The notes under the pieces: generated by a model
Told to the model about the DNA's origin: nothing
The model's database searches: none
The model's input: only the letters and a program-made list of their open reading frames with translations
Program-made: the position numbers and the translations under genes
Assembly: GCA_021773135.1 (NCBI GenBank)
Contig: JAJFKP010000018.1
Location: forward strand, 62,001 to 126,000
Source: Woeseiaceae bacterium
Lineage (GTDB): Bacteria; Pseudomonadota; Gammaproteobacteria; Steroidobacterales; Woeseiaceae
Reading direction: 5' to 3'
DNA length: 64,000 nucleotides
Shown here: in pieces, positions 18,988 to 27,812 of the stretch
Numbering within the stretch: the stretch's first letter is position 1
How the letters are laid out: each line of letters starts with the position of its first letter

Positions 18988-20513
18988 CTGCGGTCTGCAC
19001 CTGATTGAGCACGCTGCTCGAGATTGCGTGTCGCGACTTCTACGTCAGAAAAGTGCTGCTTTTCAGTACCGATTATCTGGTAGTCCTCGTGACCCTTGCC
19101 AGCAATCAGTATTGTGTCGCCGGCGTTGGCGGAATGCAGCGCATGCGCAATGGCATCACCACGATCCTCTATCGAAATCGTATCGGACTGCATTCCTTGG
19201 AGAATTTCTGCAATGATCTCTGCCGGATCTTCCCCTCGCGGATTGTCGTTAGTCACTATCGAGATGTCCGCCAAACGACTGGCGATTTTTCCCATCATTG
19301 ATCGCTTGCCGCGATCGCGATCGCCCCCGCAGCCAAACACACACCACAGCTGCCCGGCGCAATGTCCACGCAGCGCCATGAGAGCTGCCTCGAGGCTTGC
19401 TGGCGTATGTGAATAATCGACGTAAACATTTGGCAAGCTTGCATCAGCCGCAGCCAGCACTCGTTGCATCCTTCCTGGCGGAGCACTAACTGCCTGCAAC
19501 GCATCGCGCGCATCTTGTAGTGATATGTCGTGGCACAGCAGATATGCGAGCACCTCTGCGGCATTGGCCACATTGAATTCACCCGCTAACGGCAGCGAAA
19601 TTTTTGCATCGCCCCATGACGTCGTGAATGAAACGTTCGAACCTGTCGGTGTAGCAACGATCGACCGGGCAAAAACATGCGGACGCTCGTCGGTTATACG
19701 ATCCGACCGTGTCGAAACCGCGATGACATCCTGGCCACAGCGCTCTGCCAGCTCCGCGCCAAATTCGGTGTCGATGCTGACGATTCGATGGGGAACGTCG
19801 TAATCGAGGAATAAACCGGCCTTCGTCTCAAAGTAGCTACGCATGCCGCCGTGGTAGTCAATGTGATCGCGGCTCAGGTTGGTAAATATCGCGGTGTCGA
19901 ATGCGACCCCGTCAACCCGTTTTTGTTGCAGTGCATGTGAGGACACCTCCACTGCCGCGTAGCCTGCTCCGAGGTCACGAAATTCGGCAAGCTGCCCGTG
20001 CAGCTCAATGCACGGCGGCGTCGTCATCGAAGCTTCGCTCGTCGTCACGGTCAAGCCGCTGCCGAGCGTACCGATATAGCCGCACTTCTGTTGCAGCGAC
20101 TGCAGGCAGTGCTGGATCAGGAACGCGACCGTCGTCTTGCCGTTAGTGCCAGTGACGCCCGCTACCTGAAGAGCTTCTGACGGATTGTGATACCAGCGGT
20201 TTGCGATCTCTCCAAGCCGATCGGACAACCGGTCGACACCAATTAGCGGGACGATTGTGGTCGCGGCAGGATGCGAATCGGAGCGCGTTGACGAATCCCA
20301 CGCGACGGCGGACACTCCCGCGGCGATGGCCTGATCGAGAAAATCGAGCCCGTGCGAAGTCGCTCCCTGGCATGCCAGGAATAAGTTACCGGGCTGCAGT
20401 AGCCGACTGTCAGCGGTAATTCCGGAAATCGTTATTGACGGCGCAGCGGCCATCCCTGCCAGCAGATCCTGCAGCGTTACGTTTGTGGTCAGGGACTCAG
20501 CAGGCATGCTCAT
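18984..20513 (-). CDS. murE: UDP-MurNAc-L-Ala-D-Glu--meso-DAP ligase
   Basis: This ligase adds the third residue of the stem peptide. The 509 residues contain GITADSRLLQPGNLFLA at the N-terminus, the P-loop VTGTNGKTTVAF (about 118-130), the YSHTPASLEAAL motif, and TNDNPRGEDP near residue 425. The DNPR motif marks enzymes specific for meso-diaminopimelate, so the wall is of the Gram-negative type. The start overlaps the ftsI stop as ATGA. Confidence 0.97.
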   Translation of the reverse strand: MSMPAESLTTNVTLQDLLAGMAAAPSITISGITADSRLLQPGNLFLACQGATSHGLDFLDQAIAAGVSAVAWDSSTRSDSHPAATTIVPLIGVDRLSDRLGEIANRWYHNPSEALQVAGVTGTNGKTTVAFLIQHCLQSLQQKCGYIGTLGSGLTVTTSEASMTTPPCIELHGQLAEFRDLGAGYAAVEVSSHALQQKRVDGVAFDTAIFTNLSRDHIDYHGGMRSYFETKAGLFLDYDVPHRIVSIDTEFGAELAERCGQDVIAVSTRSDRITDERPHVFARSIVATPTGSNVSFTTSWGDAKISLPLAGEFNVANAAEVLAYLLCHDISLQDARDALQAVSAPPGRMQRVLAAADASLPNVYVDYSHTPASLEAALMALRGHCAGQLWCVFGCGGDRDRGKRSMMGKIASRLADISIVTNDNPRGEDPAEIIAEILQGMQSDTISIEDRGDAIAHALHSANAGDTILIAGKGHEDYQIIGTEKQHFSDVEVATRNLEQRAQSGADRR

Positions 20514-22237
20514 TGACTCATGGCCTGCACGAGACTGCCGTCGGCCGATGCCCCCAAGTCATCCGGTGGAATGGCGAGTAACCTCAGAGACTCTGACATG
20601 ACGCTCGAAAAGACCGGCGCGGCAACTTCGCCACCGTAGTATTGATCACCGGTCGGCTCGTCGATGATGACGACGGCCGCCAGCTGTGGATCGCTGGCCG
20701 GCGCAAGTCCTGCGAAAACTGAAAAATATTTATCTTCGGAGTATCCGCCGGGCGCGAATTTCCACGATGTTCCGGTTTTGCCGGCGATGCGGTAACCATC
20801 GACGCCCGCAGCGCTGCCGGTCGCCCCGGGTTGAACAACCTGCTCCATCATGTCGCGAACAGACTCGGCTGTCTCTGCACTCATTACACGCACGGCTTCG
20901 CCCGGCTGTTCCAGCCGCACCAGTGACACCGGACGAACCTCTCCGGCACCGCCCAGTGCTGCATAGGCCTGCGTCAACTGCAGCGGTGTGACAGAAACGC
21001 CGTAGCCGTATCCCAGTGTCGCCTGACTGATTTTTCGCCAGTCGTTGTAGTGCGTCAGCAGTCCCGCCGATTCGCCGGGAAAACCACTGGAGGTGAGCGT
21101 GCCGAGACCGAACTTTGTCATCGTCCGCCACAGCTGATCGGGTTCCAGCGACATCGCTACTTTCGTCGCACCAACGTTACTCGAGCGAGACAAAACGGTC
21201 GTCAGGCTGATGCGACCGAGATTGCGCGGATCCTCTATTTTTTTCGGTCCTACCACTACGTACCCGGGCGCAGTTTCCACCATGCTGCTCGCACGATACC
21301 GGCCGCTTTCCAGTGCGGCCGCCATAATTAGCGGCTTGATACTCGATCCGGGTTCGAAGATATCGGTGATGGCGCGATTGCGGTAGCGCTCTGCCGAGTA
21401 CTGCGAACGATCGTTGGGGTTATACGAAGGCTGATTGACCATTGCCAGGACTTCTCCTGACTTGATATCGAGAATTACGACTGAGCCTGACTCTGCCTTG
21501 TGCTGCTGTATCGACGCTTTCAATGTGCGGTAAGCAAGATACTGCAGGCGCAGATCAATACTGGAACGGAGATCTTTGCCATTACGCGACGGCTTGATGC
21601 TCGCAACGTTCTCCACGGATCGTCCCATCCGATCTTTCAGAACGCGCTTCGAACCGGACTCGCCGGCAAGCCAGTGGTTGAAGGCAAGTTCGAGGCCTTC
21701 CTGTCCGTCATCATCGATATTGGTGAAGCCAACCAGGTGTCCGGTTACTTCGCCCGCCGGATAGTAGCGGCGATATTCTCTCTGGGAATTGATGCCCGGT
21801 AGTTTGAGAGCCAGGATCTGGCTTGCCTGCTCAGGATTTAGGTGCCGTTTTAGATAGAGAAATTCCTTATCCATGCTGCGCGTGATGCGACGCATTAAAA
21901 GCTCAGCATCGAGATCAAGAAGCCGTGCAAGCTCAGGCACGCGATCCACCGCGGCCGCAAGCTCCTTAGGGTTAGCCCAGACGCTGTCTACTGGCGTGCT
22001 GATTGCCAGCGGTTCTCCGTTACGATCCGTTATTGCGCCGCGATTTGCAGAAATATTCTCTGTTCTGAGGTGGCGGCTATCTGCCTGCCGATTCAGGAAG
22101 TCCTTGTTGAATACCTGTAGATGCACGGCGCGCGCGCACAGAGTGCCGGCCGACAACACAAAGAACGCGATCACCAGCGTCGTTCTGCCAGTAAATCGTC
22201 GTACCGCCTGTTGCTTGGTTTTCCGGGCTCGACTCAT
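20510..22237 (-). CDS. ftsI: Septal transpeptidase FtsI (PBP3)
   Basis: A class B penicillin-binding protein that cross-links septal peptidoglycan with FtsW. The 575 residues have a basic cytoplasmic tip, one membrane span (about 17-37), a pedestal domain with RGAITDRNGEPLA, and the transpeptidase domain. The active-site motif is SSIK (EPGSSIKP, around residue 300), where STVK or SSVK is usual. SSN is in LSRSSNVGA and KTGT is in IAGKTGTSWKF. The start overlaps the ftsL stop by ATGA and the stop overlaps murE. Confidence 0.97.
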   Translation of the reverse strand: MSRARKTKQQAVRRFTGRTTLVIAFFVLSAGTLCARAVHLQVFNKDFLNRQADSRHLRTENISANRGAITDRNGEPLAISTPVDSVWANPKELAAAVDRVPELARLLDLDAELLMRRITRSMDKEFLYLKRHLNPEQASQILALKLPGINSQREYRRYYPAGEVTGHLVGFTNIDDDGQEGLELAFNHWLAGESGSKRVLKDRMGRSVENVASIKPSRNGKDLRSSIDLRLQYLAYRTLKASIQQHKAESGSVVILDIKSGEVLAMVNQPSYNPNDRSQYSAERYRNRAITDIFEPGSSIKPLIMAAALESGRYRASSMVETAPGYVVVGPKKIEDPRNLGRISLTTVLSRSSNVGATKVAMSLEPDQLWRTMTKFGLGTLTSSGFPGESAGLLTHYNDWRKISQATLGYGYGVSVTPLQLTQAYAALGGAGEVRPVSLVRLEQPGEAVRVMSAETAESVRDMMEQVVQPGATGSAAGVDGYRIAGKTGTSWKFAPGGYSEDKYFSVFAGLAPASDPQLAAVVIIDEPTGDQYYGGEVAAPVFSSVMSESLRLLAIPPDDLGASADGSLVQAMSQ

Positions 22238-22521
22238 GGTCGTTCAATAACGTTAATTTCTGTTGACGCAGGTCGCGCCAGGGACAATTCTTCAGCGGCC
22301 ACACGTTCGATACGCGCGTGATTAGCCCAGGTACTTTGCTCGATCTGCAGCTGCCCCCACTCGATATTGAGTTCGTCTCTTTCCGCGGAAAGGCTCTCAA
22401 GCTCGACAAACATCTTCCGAGATTCATGCTTGGTGTAAACCATTGTGATTGCGGCCATGACGCAGGCGACGGCGAAAATCGCAGTAAGTAGTAGCGGCTG
22501 AGCCGGCTGCTTCAGACGCAT
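22234..22521 (-). CDS. ftsL: Cell division protein FtsL
   Basis: A small (95-residue) bitopic protein. The N-terminus is short and cytoplasmic, one span covers about residues 9-28, and the periplasmic coiled-coil-like segment is rich in Leu, Glu and Arg. It forms a complex with FtsB and FtsQ that activates FtsWI. The family is weakly conserved. The call rests on size, topology and position between rsmH (10-base overlap) and ftsI (ATGA overlap). Confidence 0.92.
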   Translation of the reverse strand: MRLKQPAQPLLLTAIFAVACVMAAITMVYTKHESRKMFVELESLSAERDELNIEWGQLQIEQSTWANHARIERVAAEELSLARPASTEINVIERP

Positions 22522-23465
22522 GACATACGCTCCGCAATTCGCAGGCGTGAGCTCCGGGCACGAACATTATTCGCAATTTCTTCGTCGCTCGGGCTGATCG
22601 CTTTACCAATTAGTTTTAGCTTTGGTCTGTGTTCGGGAGGTACGTCCGGCATGCCGCGATACGGTTCTGCCTCACGCGCGTGGTCGCGCATGAATCGTTT
22701 GACGCGACGGTCTTCCAGCGAATGGAAACTGATGACGCACAATCTGCCTCCCGGGCGTAGCAGGTCCAGCGATACTTCCAGCGCGCGATCTAGTTCCGCC
22801 AGCTCGTTGTTAACGAAAATCCGAATGGCCTGGAATGTTTTCGTGGCGGGGTGACGTTTCTGACCGTGGGCAGGAACCGCCTGCTTGACGATTTCTGCAA
22901 GCTGCGCAGTGCCTGTAATGCGGGCCACGTCGCGTGCGACAACGATTGCGCGAGCAATGCGCCCCGAAAACCGTTCTTCACCGAATTGTTGCAGGATTCG
23001 CTTCAATTTGTGTTCTTCCACTGTTGCAAGCCACTCAGCTGCGCTTGCACCTCTTGATGGATCCATTCGCATGTCGAGCGGCCCATCGGATTGAAAACTG
23101 AAGCCACGCCCGGCGGTATCCAGTTGCGGTGATGAGACCCCCAGATCGAGTAGCAGGCCATCCACTTTTCCGAGCATTTTTCTGTCGATCGCATATCGCC
23201 TGATTTCCGAAAATTCGCCATGTACAAGTTCCAGTCGCGGGTCGTTTTGCAGGGATACGGACGCGGAGCTGATAGCCTGGGGATCACGGTCGATTGCCAG
23301 CAGGTAACCGTCGGGCCCCAGGTTGTTCAGAATCGCGCCAGAATGACCCCCTCGGCCAAACGTTCCGTCGATGTACCAGCCATCAACCTTCAGGTTCAGC
23401 CCGGCTATTGCCGGGCCCAGTAGAACCGGTACATGGTGACTGGCACCTTTTGTTTCTTTTTTCAC
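22512..23465 (-). CDS. rsmH: 16S rRNA (cytosine1402-N4)-methyltransferase
   Basis: A SAM-dependent methyltransferase (formerly MraW) that modifies C1402 in the ribosomal P site. The 317 residues include HHVPVLL, the SAM-binding DGTFGRGGHSGAIL (33-46), LLLDLGVSSPQLD, RGFSFQSDGPLDMRMD, and the C-terminal ISFHSLEDRRVKRFMR. The start is GTG at 23465, 15 bases after mraZ. It is the second gene of the MraZ-controlled operon. Confidence 0.98.
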   Translation of the reverse strand: MKKETKGASHHVPVLLGPAIAGLNLKVDGWYIDGTFGRGGHSGAILNNLGPDGYLLAIDRDPQAISSASVSLQNDPRLELVHGEFSEIRRYAIDRKMLGKVDGLLLDLGVSSPQLDTAGRGFSFQSDGPLDMRMDPSRGASAAEWLATVEEHKLKRILQQFGEERFSGRIARAIVVARDVARITGTAQLAEIVKQAVPAHGQKRHPATKTFQAIRIFVNNELAELDRALEVSLDLLRPGGRLCVISFHSLEDRRVKRFMRDHAREAEPYRGMPDVPPEHRPKLKLIGKAISPSDEEIANNVRARSSRLRIAERMSCV

Positions 23466-23480
23466 ACCGCCGGAACGGAA

Positions 23481-23930
23481 TCAGAGAGTGAGCGTCTCAA
23501 GTTGCGCTGATAAATCGGCGTCTTCGCCATCGTTCAGCCACCCGTCTCGAGTCTCGTTCCAGCGCGCTTCGTCCCAAAGCTCAAACCGATTGCCCTGGCC
23601 GAGCAGGACAGCCTGTCGATCGAGCCCGGCAAACTCGCGCAATTCCCGCGATAGCAGGATTCGTCCGTGTCCGTCGATTTCGACCTCGGTAGCATGTCCA
23701 ACCATTAGCCGCTGCAGGCGGCGGGCCTTTTGATCCAGGCTCGGCAGGCGCATCAGTTTTCGCTCGATTTCTTCCCATTCCGGGAATGGATAAATGAGTA
23801 GGCAGTAATCGCGGTCGACGGTGGCAACCAGCTGGCCCTCGCAACGCGCAGCAATCCGGTCCCGGTAACGGGTCGGGATGGCCAGGCGCCCTTTGGCATC
23901 CAGCGTGACTTTGGTGGCCCCACGAAACAC
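23481..23930 (-). CDS. mraZ: Transcriptional regulator MraZ
   Basis: A DNA-binding protein with two SpoVT/AbrB-like halves that represses the dcw operon in E. coli by binding repeated TGGG-type boxes in its own promoter. The 149 residues begin MFRGATKVTLDAKGRLAIPTR and carry the second-half counterpart HGRILLSRELREFAGL. The start is GTG at 23930, chosen because the MFRGAT N-terminus is highly conserved and an in-frame stop lies six codons upstream. Four phased boxes matching its binding pattern lie 63-97 bases upstream. Confidence 0.97.
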   Translation of the reverse strand: MFRGATKVTLDAKGRLAIPTRYRDRIAARCEGQLVATVDRDYCLLIYPFPEWEEIERKLMRLPSLDQKARRLQRLMVGHATEVEIDGHGRILLSRELREFAGLDRQAVLLGQGNRFELWDEARWNETRDGWLNDGEDADLSAQLETLTL

Positions 23931-23992
23931 GATTGTTATTAAGGGTCATCAACGACGCTTCCTATGCTCAATGAGCCCGGCACGCGTCATTT

Positions 23993-24027
23993 GCCCCTTT
24001 CCTCCCACTTTTCTCCACTCTTGGCCA
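23993..24027 (-). promoter_or_regulatory. MraZ operator: four pentamers with 10-bp phasing
   Basis: On the minus strand TGGCC (24027-24023), TGGAG (24017-24013), TGGGA (24007-24003) and GGGGC (23997-23993) each begin exactly ten bases apart. MraZ is known to bind TGGG-type pentamers separated by five-base spacers. The first pentamer overlaps the last base of the -10 element, so a bound MraZ ring would cover the transcription start. Confidence 0.8.
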
Positions 24028-24055
24028 CTATATTCGGGCCCTCGGGCATCGTCAA
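24027..24055 (-). promoter_or_regulatory. dcw operon promoter (Pmra)
   Basis: TTGACG (24055-24050) and TATAGT (24032-24027) are separated by 17 bases. Each hexamer matches the sigma-70 consensus at five of six positions. Transcription would start near 24020, giving a leader of about 90 bases to the mraZ GTG. The adjacent MraZ boxes support this as the main promoter of the 17-kb operon. Confidence 0.85.
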
Positions 24056-24317
24056 CCAGCAAATTCAATTATTTGTTGTTGTACAGGGACTTAGGGGCTA
24101 ATCGGTGGCCCAATTCGGGCGAATTGTGGCGCGGTTTAGGAACTATAAATCAACTAGTTAAGTGTAAATTCTCGATTTTTGGTAAGTCTCGGGTCGCCAG
24201 ACGGCGACAGCACAGGCTTTCAGCGAATTTTCGCTGACTTCAGCGCAATCACCGCAAAGCCTTCGGCCAGGATCGCGTGGAATTATTATAACTTATTGAT
24301 TAATAAAGAGAAAGAAA
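24056..24317. other. Gene-free interval between rnpB and the dcw promoter
   Basis: No coding frame of interest is seen. The interval is AT-rich near rnpB and contains two compact perfect hairpins: GTCGCC-agac-GGCGAC (24193-24208) and CAGCGAA-tt-TTCGCTG (24221-24236). A consensus TATAAT lies on the minus strand at 24285-24290, but without a good -35 (TTCTCT at 16 bases). A second candidate, TTTACA with TATAGT, has only a 15-base spacer. It may hold a secondary dcw promoter or the rnpB 3' processing region. Neither can be proven here. Confidence 0.5.
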
Positions 24318-24680
24318 GAGCCGGCCATAAGCCGGGTTCTGTCGTGGACAATCATTCATCTGGGACAGCTGTCGCCAACTGCCTCAAGCAACCTACCCGG
24401 GAGCCCGTTCAGGCCCGGTGTGAGCGGAATCCGCCCACGTACTCCCCTATTTGGTCTTGCTCCAGGCGGGGTTTGCCGTGCCGCGGCATGTTGCCAGCCG
24501 CGCGGTGCGCTCTTACCGCACCATTTCACCCTTACCGGCACTTAAAGTGCAGGCGGTATATTTTCTGTGGCACTTTCCATGGGTTCGCACCCTCCAGGCG
24601 TTACCTGGCGCCCTGCCTGACGGAGCCCGGACTTTCCTCCGGGATTCTCTGCAGAATCCCGGCGATTGCCTGGCCGACTC
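24318..24680 (-). ncRNA. rnpB: RNase P RNA (type A)
   Basis: The catalytic RNA that matures tRNA 5' ends. Read on the minus strand, the ends pair as P1 (GAGTCGGCC at 24680-24672 with GGCCGGCTC at 24326-24318). Conserved cores are present: GAGGAAAGTCCGGGCTCC near the 5' end, GGGTGCGAACCC, AAGGGTGAAATGGTGCGGTA, the GTAGGTTGCTTGAGG stretch, and ACAGAACCCGGCTTA at the 3' end. The length of about 363 bases fits gammaproteobacteria. Placement between rsmI and mraZ is as I recall from Pseudomonas. Mature ends are approximate. Confidence 0.96.
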
Positions 24681-24714
24681 TTACTTTCAAGTCCCGCGAT
24701 ACTGCGGGCCCGGC

Positions 24715-24744
24715 ATCATACGTCTTTTTTGGGCGATGAGTCAT
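24715..24744 (-). promoter_or_regulatory. Candidate rnpB promoter
   Basis: On the minus strand ATGACT (24744-24739) and TATGAT (24720-24715) are 18 bases apart. The -10 differs from consensus at one position and the -35 matches four of six. It lies about 35 bases upstream of the P1 helix, which would leave a short 5' leader for processing. A small hairpin CCCGC/GCGGG lies in that leader. Confidence 0.5.
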
Positions 24745-24864
24745 GGCCTGATTACGCTGGCTGGGACGCGCAACCTTAGCAGCGCTGACCGCAGGGCCAG
24801 GTTGTTCCCATGGCGCGGACAAACCGGCACTGCGGCTCGTACGGGTGTCGACCGCATGGCTGCG

Positions 24865-25719
24865 TCAGCTGTCGCTATCCTGCGCCTTAAGCGCCAGCAT
24901 GCGTCGGTATAATTCATTCTTGTTATGACCGGTGGCAGCCGCCGCAATTGCCACAGCCTGCTTTCCGGGCAACTCGTTGACCAGCGCGACAAGCAGGCGC
25001 TCGACACTAACCTCGTCCTGGTCTGCGGGACCATCCCCTGCGCCCGCGACGGCCAGCACGAACTCTCCTTTAGTAACGATGCTGCCATCCGCCAGCTTCG
25101 CCCGCAGATGTTCGAGGTCCCCGGAAACACACTGCTCATGCAATTTGGTGAGTTCGCGACCAATAAATGCCTGGCGAGTCGCGCCATGACTCTCAACCAG
25201 GTCCGCCAGGGTAGCCTCGATCCGGTGCACGGACTCATAAAACACGACCGTGCGCGATTCGCGGGCCAACGCTGTTAGCCGCTTTTGCCGGGCCGCTGTC
25301 TTCGCGGGAAGGAATCCCTCGAAAACGAACCGATCCGTCGGCAAACCGGATACGGAGAGCGCGCTGACAAACGCCGATGCCCCCGGAATCGGCACGACCC
25401 TGACACCAGCCAGATGCGCCGCACGCAGCAGGCGAAAACCCGGATCACTGATGAGCGGCGTGCCCGCATCGCTGACCAGCGCCACGGAACTGCCGTTGCA
25501 CAAATCCTCGATCAGGCGCGTCGCAAGTGACTCCTCATTGTGCTCGTGGAGCGCGATTTGTCGGCGTTTTATGCCGAAATGCGATAGCAATCGCCCCGTC
25601 ACGCGGGTATCCTCGGCGGCGATGAGGTCAACCGCGCCCAGCACCTGTCGAGCCCGCGGGGACAAATCGTCGAGATTGCCAATCGGAGTCGCGACGACGA
25701 ACAACGTGCCCTCAGTCAA
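24865..25719 (-). CDS. rsmI: 16S rRNA (cytidine1402-2'-O)-methyltransferase
   Basis: A tetrapyrrole-methylase-fold enzyme that 2'-O-methylates C1402, the same nucleotide N4-methylated by RsmH encoded nearby. The 284 residues have FVVATPIGNLDDLSPRA (8-24), AAEDTRVTGRLLSHFG, VSDAGTPLISDPGFRLL and the PGASAFVSALSVSGL motif. The start appears to be TTG at 25719. The N-terminal strand follows at once and no in-frame ATG or GTG lies close upstream. It is divergent from lpoA across 137 bases. Confidence 0.95.
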   Translation of the reverse strand: MTEGTLFVVATPIGNLDDLSPRARQVLGAVDLIAAEDTRVTGRLLSHFGIKRRQIALHEHNEESLATRLIEDLCNGSSVALVSDAGTPLISDPGFRLLRAAHLAGVRVVPIPGASAFVSALSVSGLPTDRFVFEGFLPAKTAARQKRLTALARESRTVVFYESVHRIEATLADLVESHGATRQAFIGRELTKLHEQCVSGDLEHLRAKLADGSIVTKGEFVLAVAGAGDGPADQDEVSVERLLVALVNELPGKQAVAIAAAATGHNKNELYRRMLALKAQDSDS

Positions 25720-25856
25720 TCGTGGATACTCACTTTGTTCAGGTCCTCTTCTACTGAAACGCGTCTGCGGTTCGATCGGCGTCGTATTAAGCTTACGCTT
25801 TGATGAGACTTATCGACCCACATCCTGCCCGCTAACTACCACCCCAGGCAAGCAAC

Positions 25857-27812
25857 ATGAATTACGTCCTTTCCAGTAAACGCATTGCATTTCTATTTAT
25901 CTGTGCACTGATTTTGAACGCTTGCGCGACTTCGAATTTTGGCGGTATCGGCAGCGGCTCAGACGAACAACGGGCCCGCGCTCTGGCTGCGAATGGACGC
26001 CATGACGACGCCGCGGGGGCGTTTATCGGTGCCGCGACGGACAGCGTTGGCACCGAACGAGATCGCCTGACCTTGCTGGCAGTCGAACAATGGCTTTTCG
26101 CAGGTGACGGCAGACGTGCCCGCAACGCGCTGCGGTCTGTGCCTACCCCGGCAGGGGGCGAATTGCTCTGGTTATGGAATGCCAACGCTGCAGCGCTTGC
26201 GCTATGGGAGGGCAAGCCGGACGAAGCGCTTGCCGTATTGGAACCCCTCAGTCAACAACCGCTGTTCGGTGACCATCGATCGAGGGTGGAAGCACTGCGC
26301 GCTGACGCATGGTTCCAGAAAGGGGATCCGCTGCGAGCCGTCGATCTTTATATTCAACGCGAGAACTGGTTGAACGACACGCGCTCGATTGAAGCCAATC
26401 GGCAGCGTCTGTGGGCCGGGCTCATGGTCGCCAACGTGCAGGATTTACGCGATGCTGCAAGCGTCACGATCGATACCACCGTGCGCGGCTGGCTAACCCT
26501 GGCGGCGCTGGCCAACTCGACCGGACAGCAGGGCATTGGCTGGGGCAACGGCCTGGTTCGCTGGCAGGACGAATACGTCGACCACCCGGCCATCGGTGTG
26601 CTGTCTGACCTGTCATTACCACAAGACAGCCTGCTTAACTATCCGCGGCAAATCGCGATTCTGCTGCCGTTGTCCGGGAATAGTGAGGCCGCAGGAAATG
26701 CCGTAAAGAACGGATTTCTGGGTGCCTATTTCGCAGCCGTCAGCGGCATCGACAGCGAGCAGCAGATTCGCATCTATGATGTTAACGCCGAAGGGGGTGT
26801 CGTTGGCGCCTATTCCGAGGCGATCCTGAATGGGGCAGAGTTTGTCGTGGGCCCACTGCTGCGACGCAATGTCGCCGAGCTTGCCAGTGAGCTGTTACTC
26901 CCCGTTCCCGTCCTTAGCCTGAACTATCTTGACGATAACCAGACGTCGCCGCCCGGCTTTTTTCAGTTCGCGTTGTCGCCGGAAGATGAAGCCGCGTCCG
27001 CAGCCCAACGAGCCGTAGAGAACGACGGTGTGCGCGCGGTTGCGCTGGTTCCCGCGAACGACTGGGGACGCCGCATGGTGACCAGTTTCGCCACGGAATT
27101 CGAAGGCCTCGGCGGCGAGCTGCTCGAATATCGCAGCTACGAACCGAACAGCCAGGACTTTTCATTTGAAATCGAAAACGTAATGGCGTTGTCTCAGAGC
27201 GTGCAGCGTTATCAGCGTCTGCGCGCCAACATCGGCGGACCTCTGCAGTTCGATCCGCGCCGCAGGCAAGACGTCGACCTGATTTTCCTGGCTGCCGACG
27301 CTAAAGCAGGCCGACTCATTAAATCGCAGTTGAAGTTTCACTATGCGGGCGACCTCCCGGTTTATTCAACGTCATTTATCTACGCGATGGATGGACGATC
27401 TGATGCTGATCTCAATGGCGTGCAGTTTGCGGACGCGCCCTGGGTTATTGCGCCTCCCGCCTGGATTGCTGATTACCCGGACGTTTACGGCGAATACTGG
27501 CCGTCTGAAAAACGCCTTACCCGCCTGCACGCGATGGGTTATGACGCCTACCATCTTGTCGGCGAATTATTTAATTCCCGGGACCACCGTATGAATGAAA
27601 TTGTCGGCGCAACCGGCCGGCTATTCCTTTCCGCCGACGGTCGCATTCATCGCCGACTCGCCTGGGCTCAATTTGAGCGCGGCCAGCCCGTTGCCCTGCC
27701 GGACATGAGTGGTTTTCCGGGAAGGCTCGAAGAACAGGTCCCCGAGGACAGTGAGGAAGAACCGATGTACTGGCCTGAAGATTCGCGTGACAACAGCACC
27801 GGCGGCAATTGA
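25857..27812 (+). CDS. lpoA: Outer-membrane lipoprotein LpoA/LppC, PBP activator
   Basis: An outer-membrane lipoprotein that reaches through peptidoglycan to stimulate PBP1A in E. coli. The 651 residues begin with a lipoprotein signal peptide whose lipobox LNAC puts the acylated cysteine at C23. An N-terminal helical, TPR-like region follows (about 35-250). A C-terminal domain with a periplasmic-binding-protein fold begins near IAILLPLSGNSEAAGNAVKNG. The C-terminus is acidic. It overlaps yraN by four bases (TTGA) in the conserved rsmI/lpoA-yraN-diaA arrangement. Confidence 0.93.
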   Translation: MNYVLSSKRIAFLFICALILNACATSNFGGIGSGSDEQRARALAANGRHDDAAGAFIGAATDSVGTERDRLTLLAVEQWLFAGDGRRARNALRSVPTPAGGELLWLWNANAAALALWEGKPDEALAVLEPLSQQPLFGDHRSRVEALRADAWFQKGDPLRAVDLYIQRENWLNDTRSIEANRQRLWAGLMVANVQDLRDAASVTIDTTVRGWLTLAALANSTGQQGIGWGNGLVRWQDEYVDHPAIGVLSDLSLPQDSLLNYPRQIAILLPLSGNSEAAGNAVKNGFLGAYFAAVSGIDSEQQIRIYDVNAEGGVVGAYSEAILNGAEFVVGPLLRRNVAELASELLLPVPVLSLNYLDDNQTSPPGFFQFALSPEDEAASAAQRAVENDGVRAVALVPANDWGRRMVTSFATEFEGLGGELLEYRSYEPNSQDFSFEIENVMALSQSVQRYQRLRANIGGPLQFDPRRRQDVDLIFLAADAKAGRLIKSQLKFHYAGDLPVYSTSFIYAMDGRSDADLNGVQFADAPWVIAPPAWIADYPDVYGEYWPSEKRLTRLHAMGYDAYHLVGELFNSRDHRMNEIVGATGRLFLSADGRIHRRLAWAQFERGQPVALPDMSGFPGRLEEQVPEDSEEEPMYWPEDSRDNSTGGN

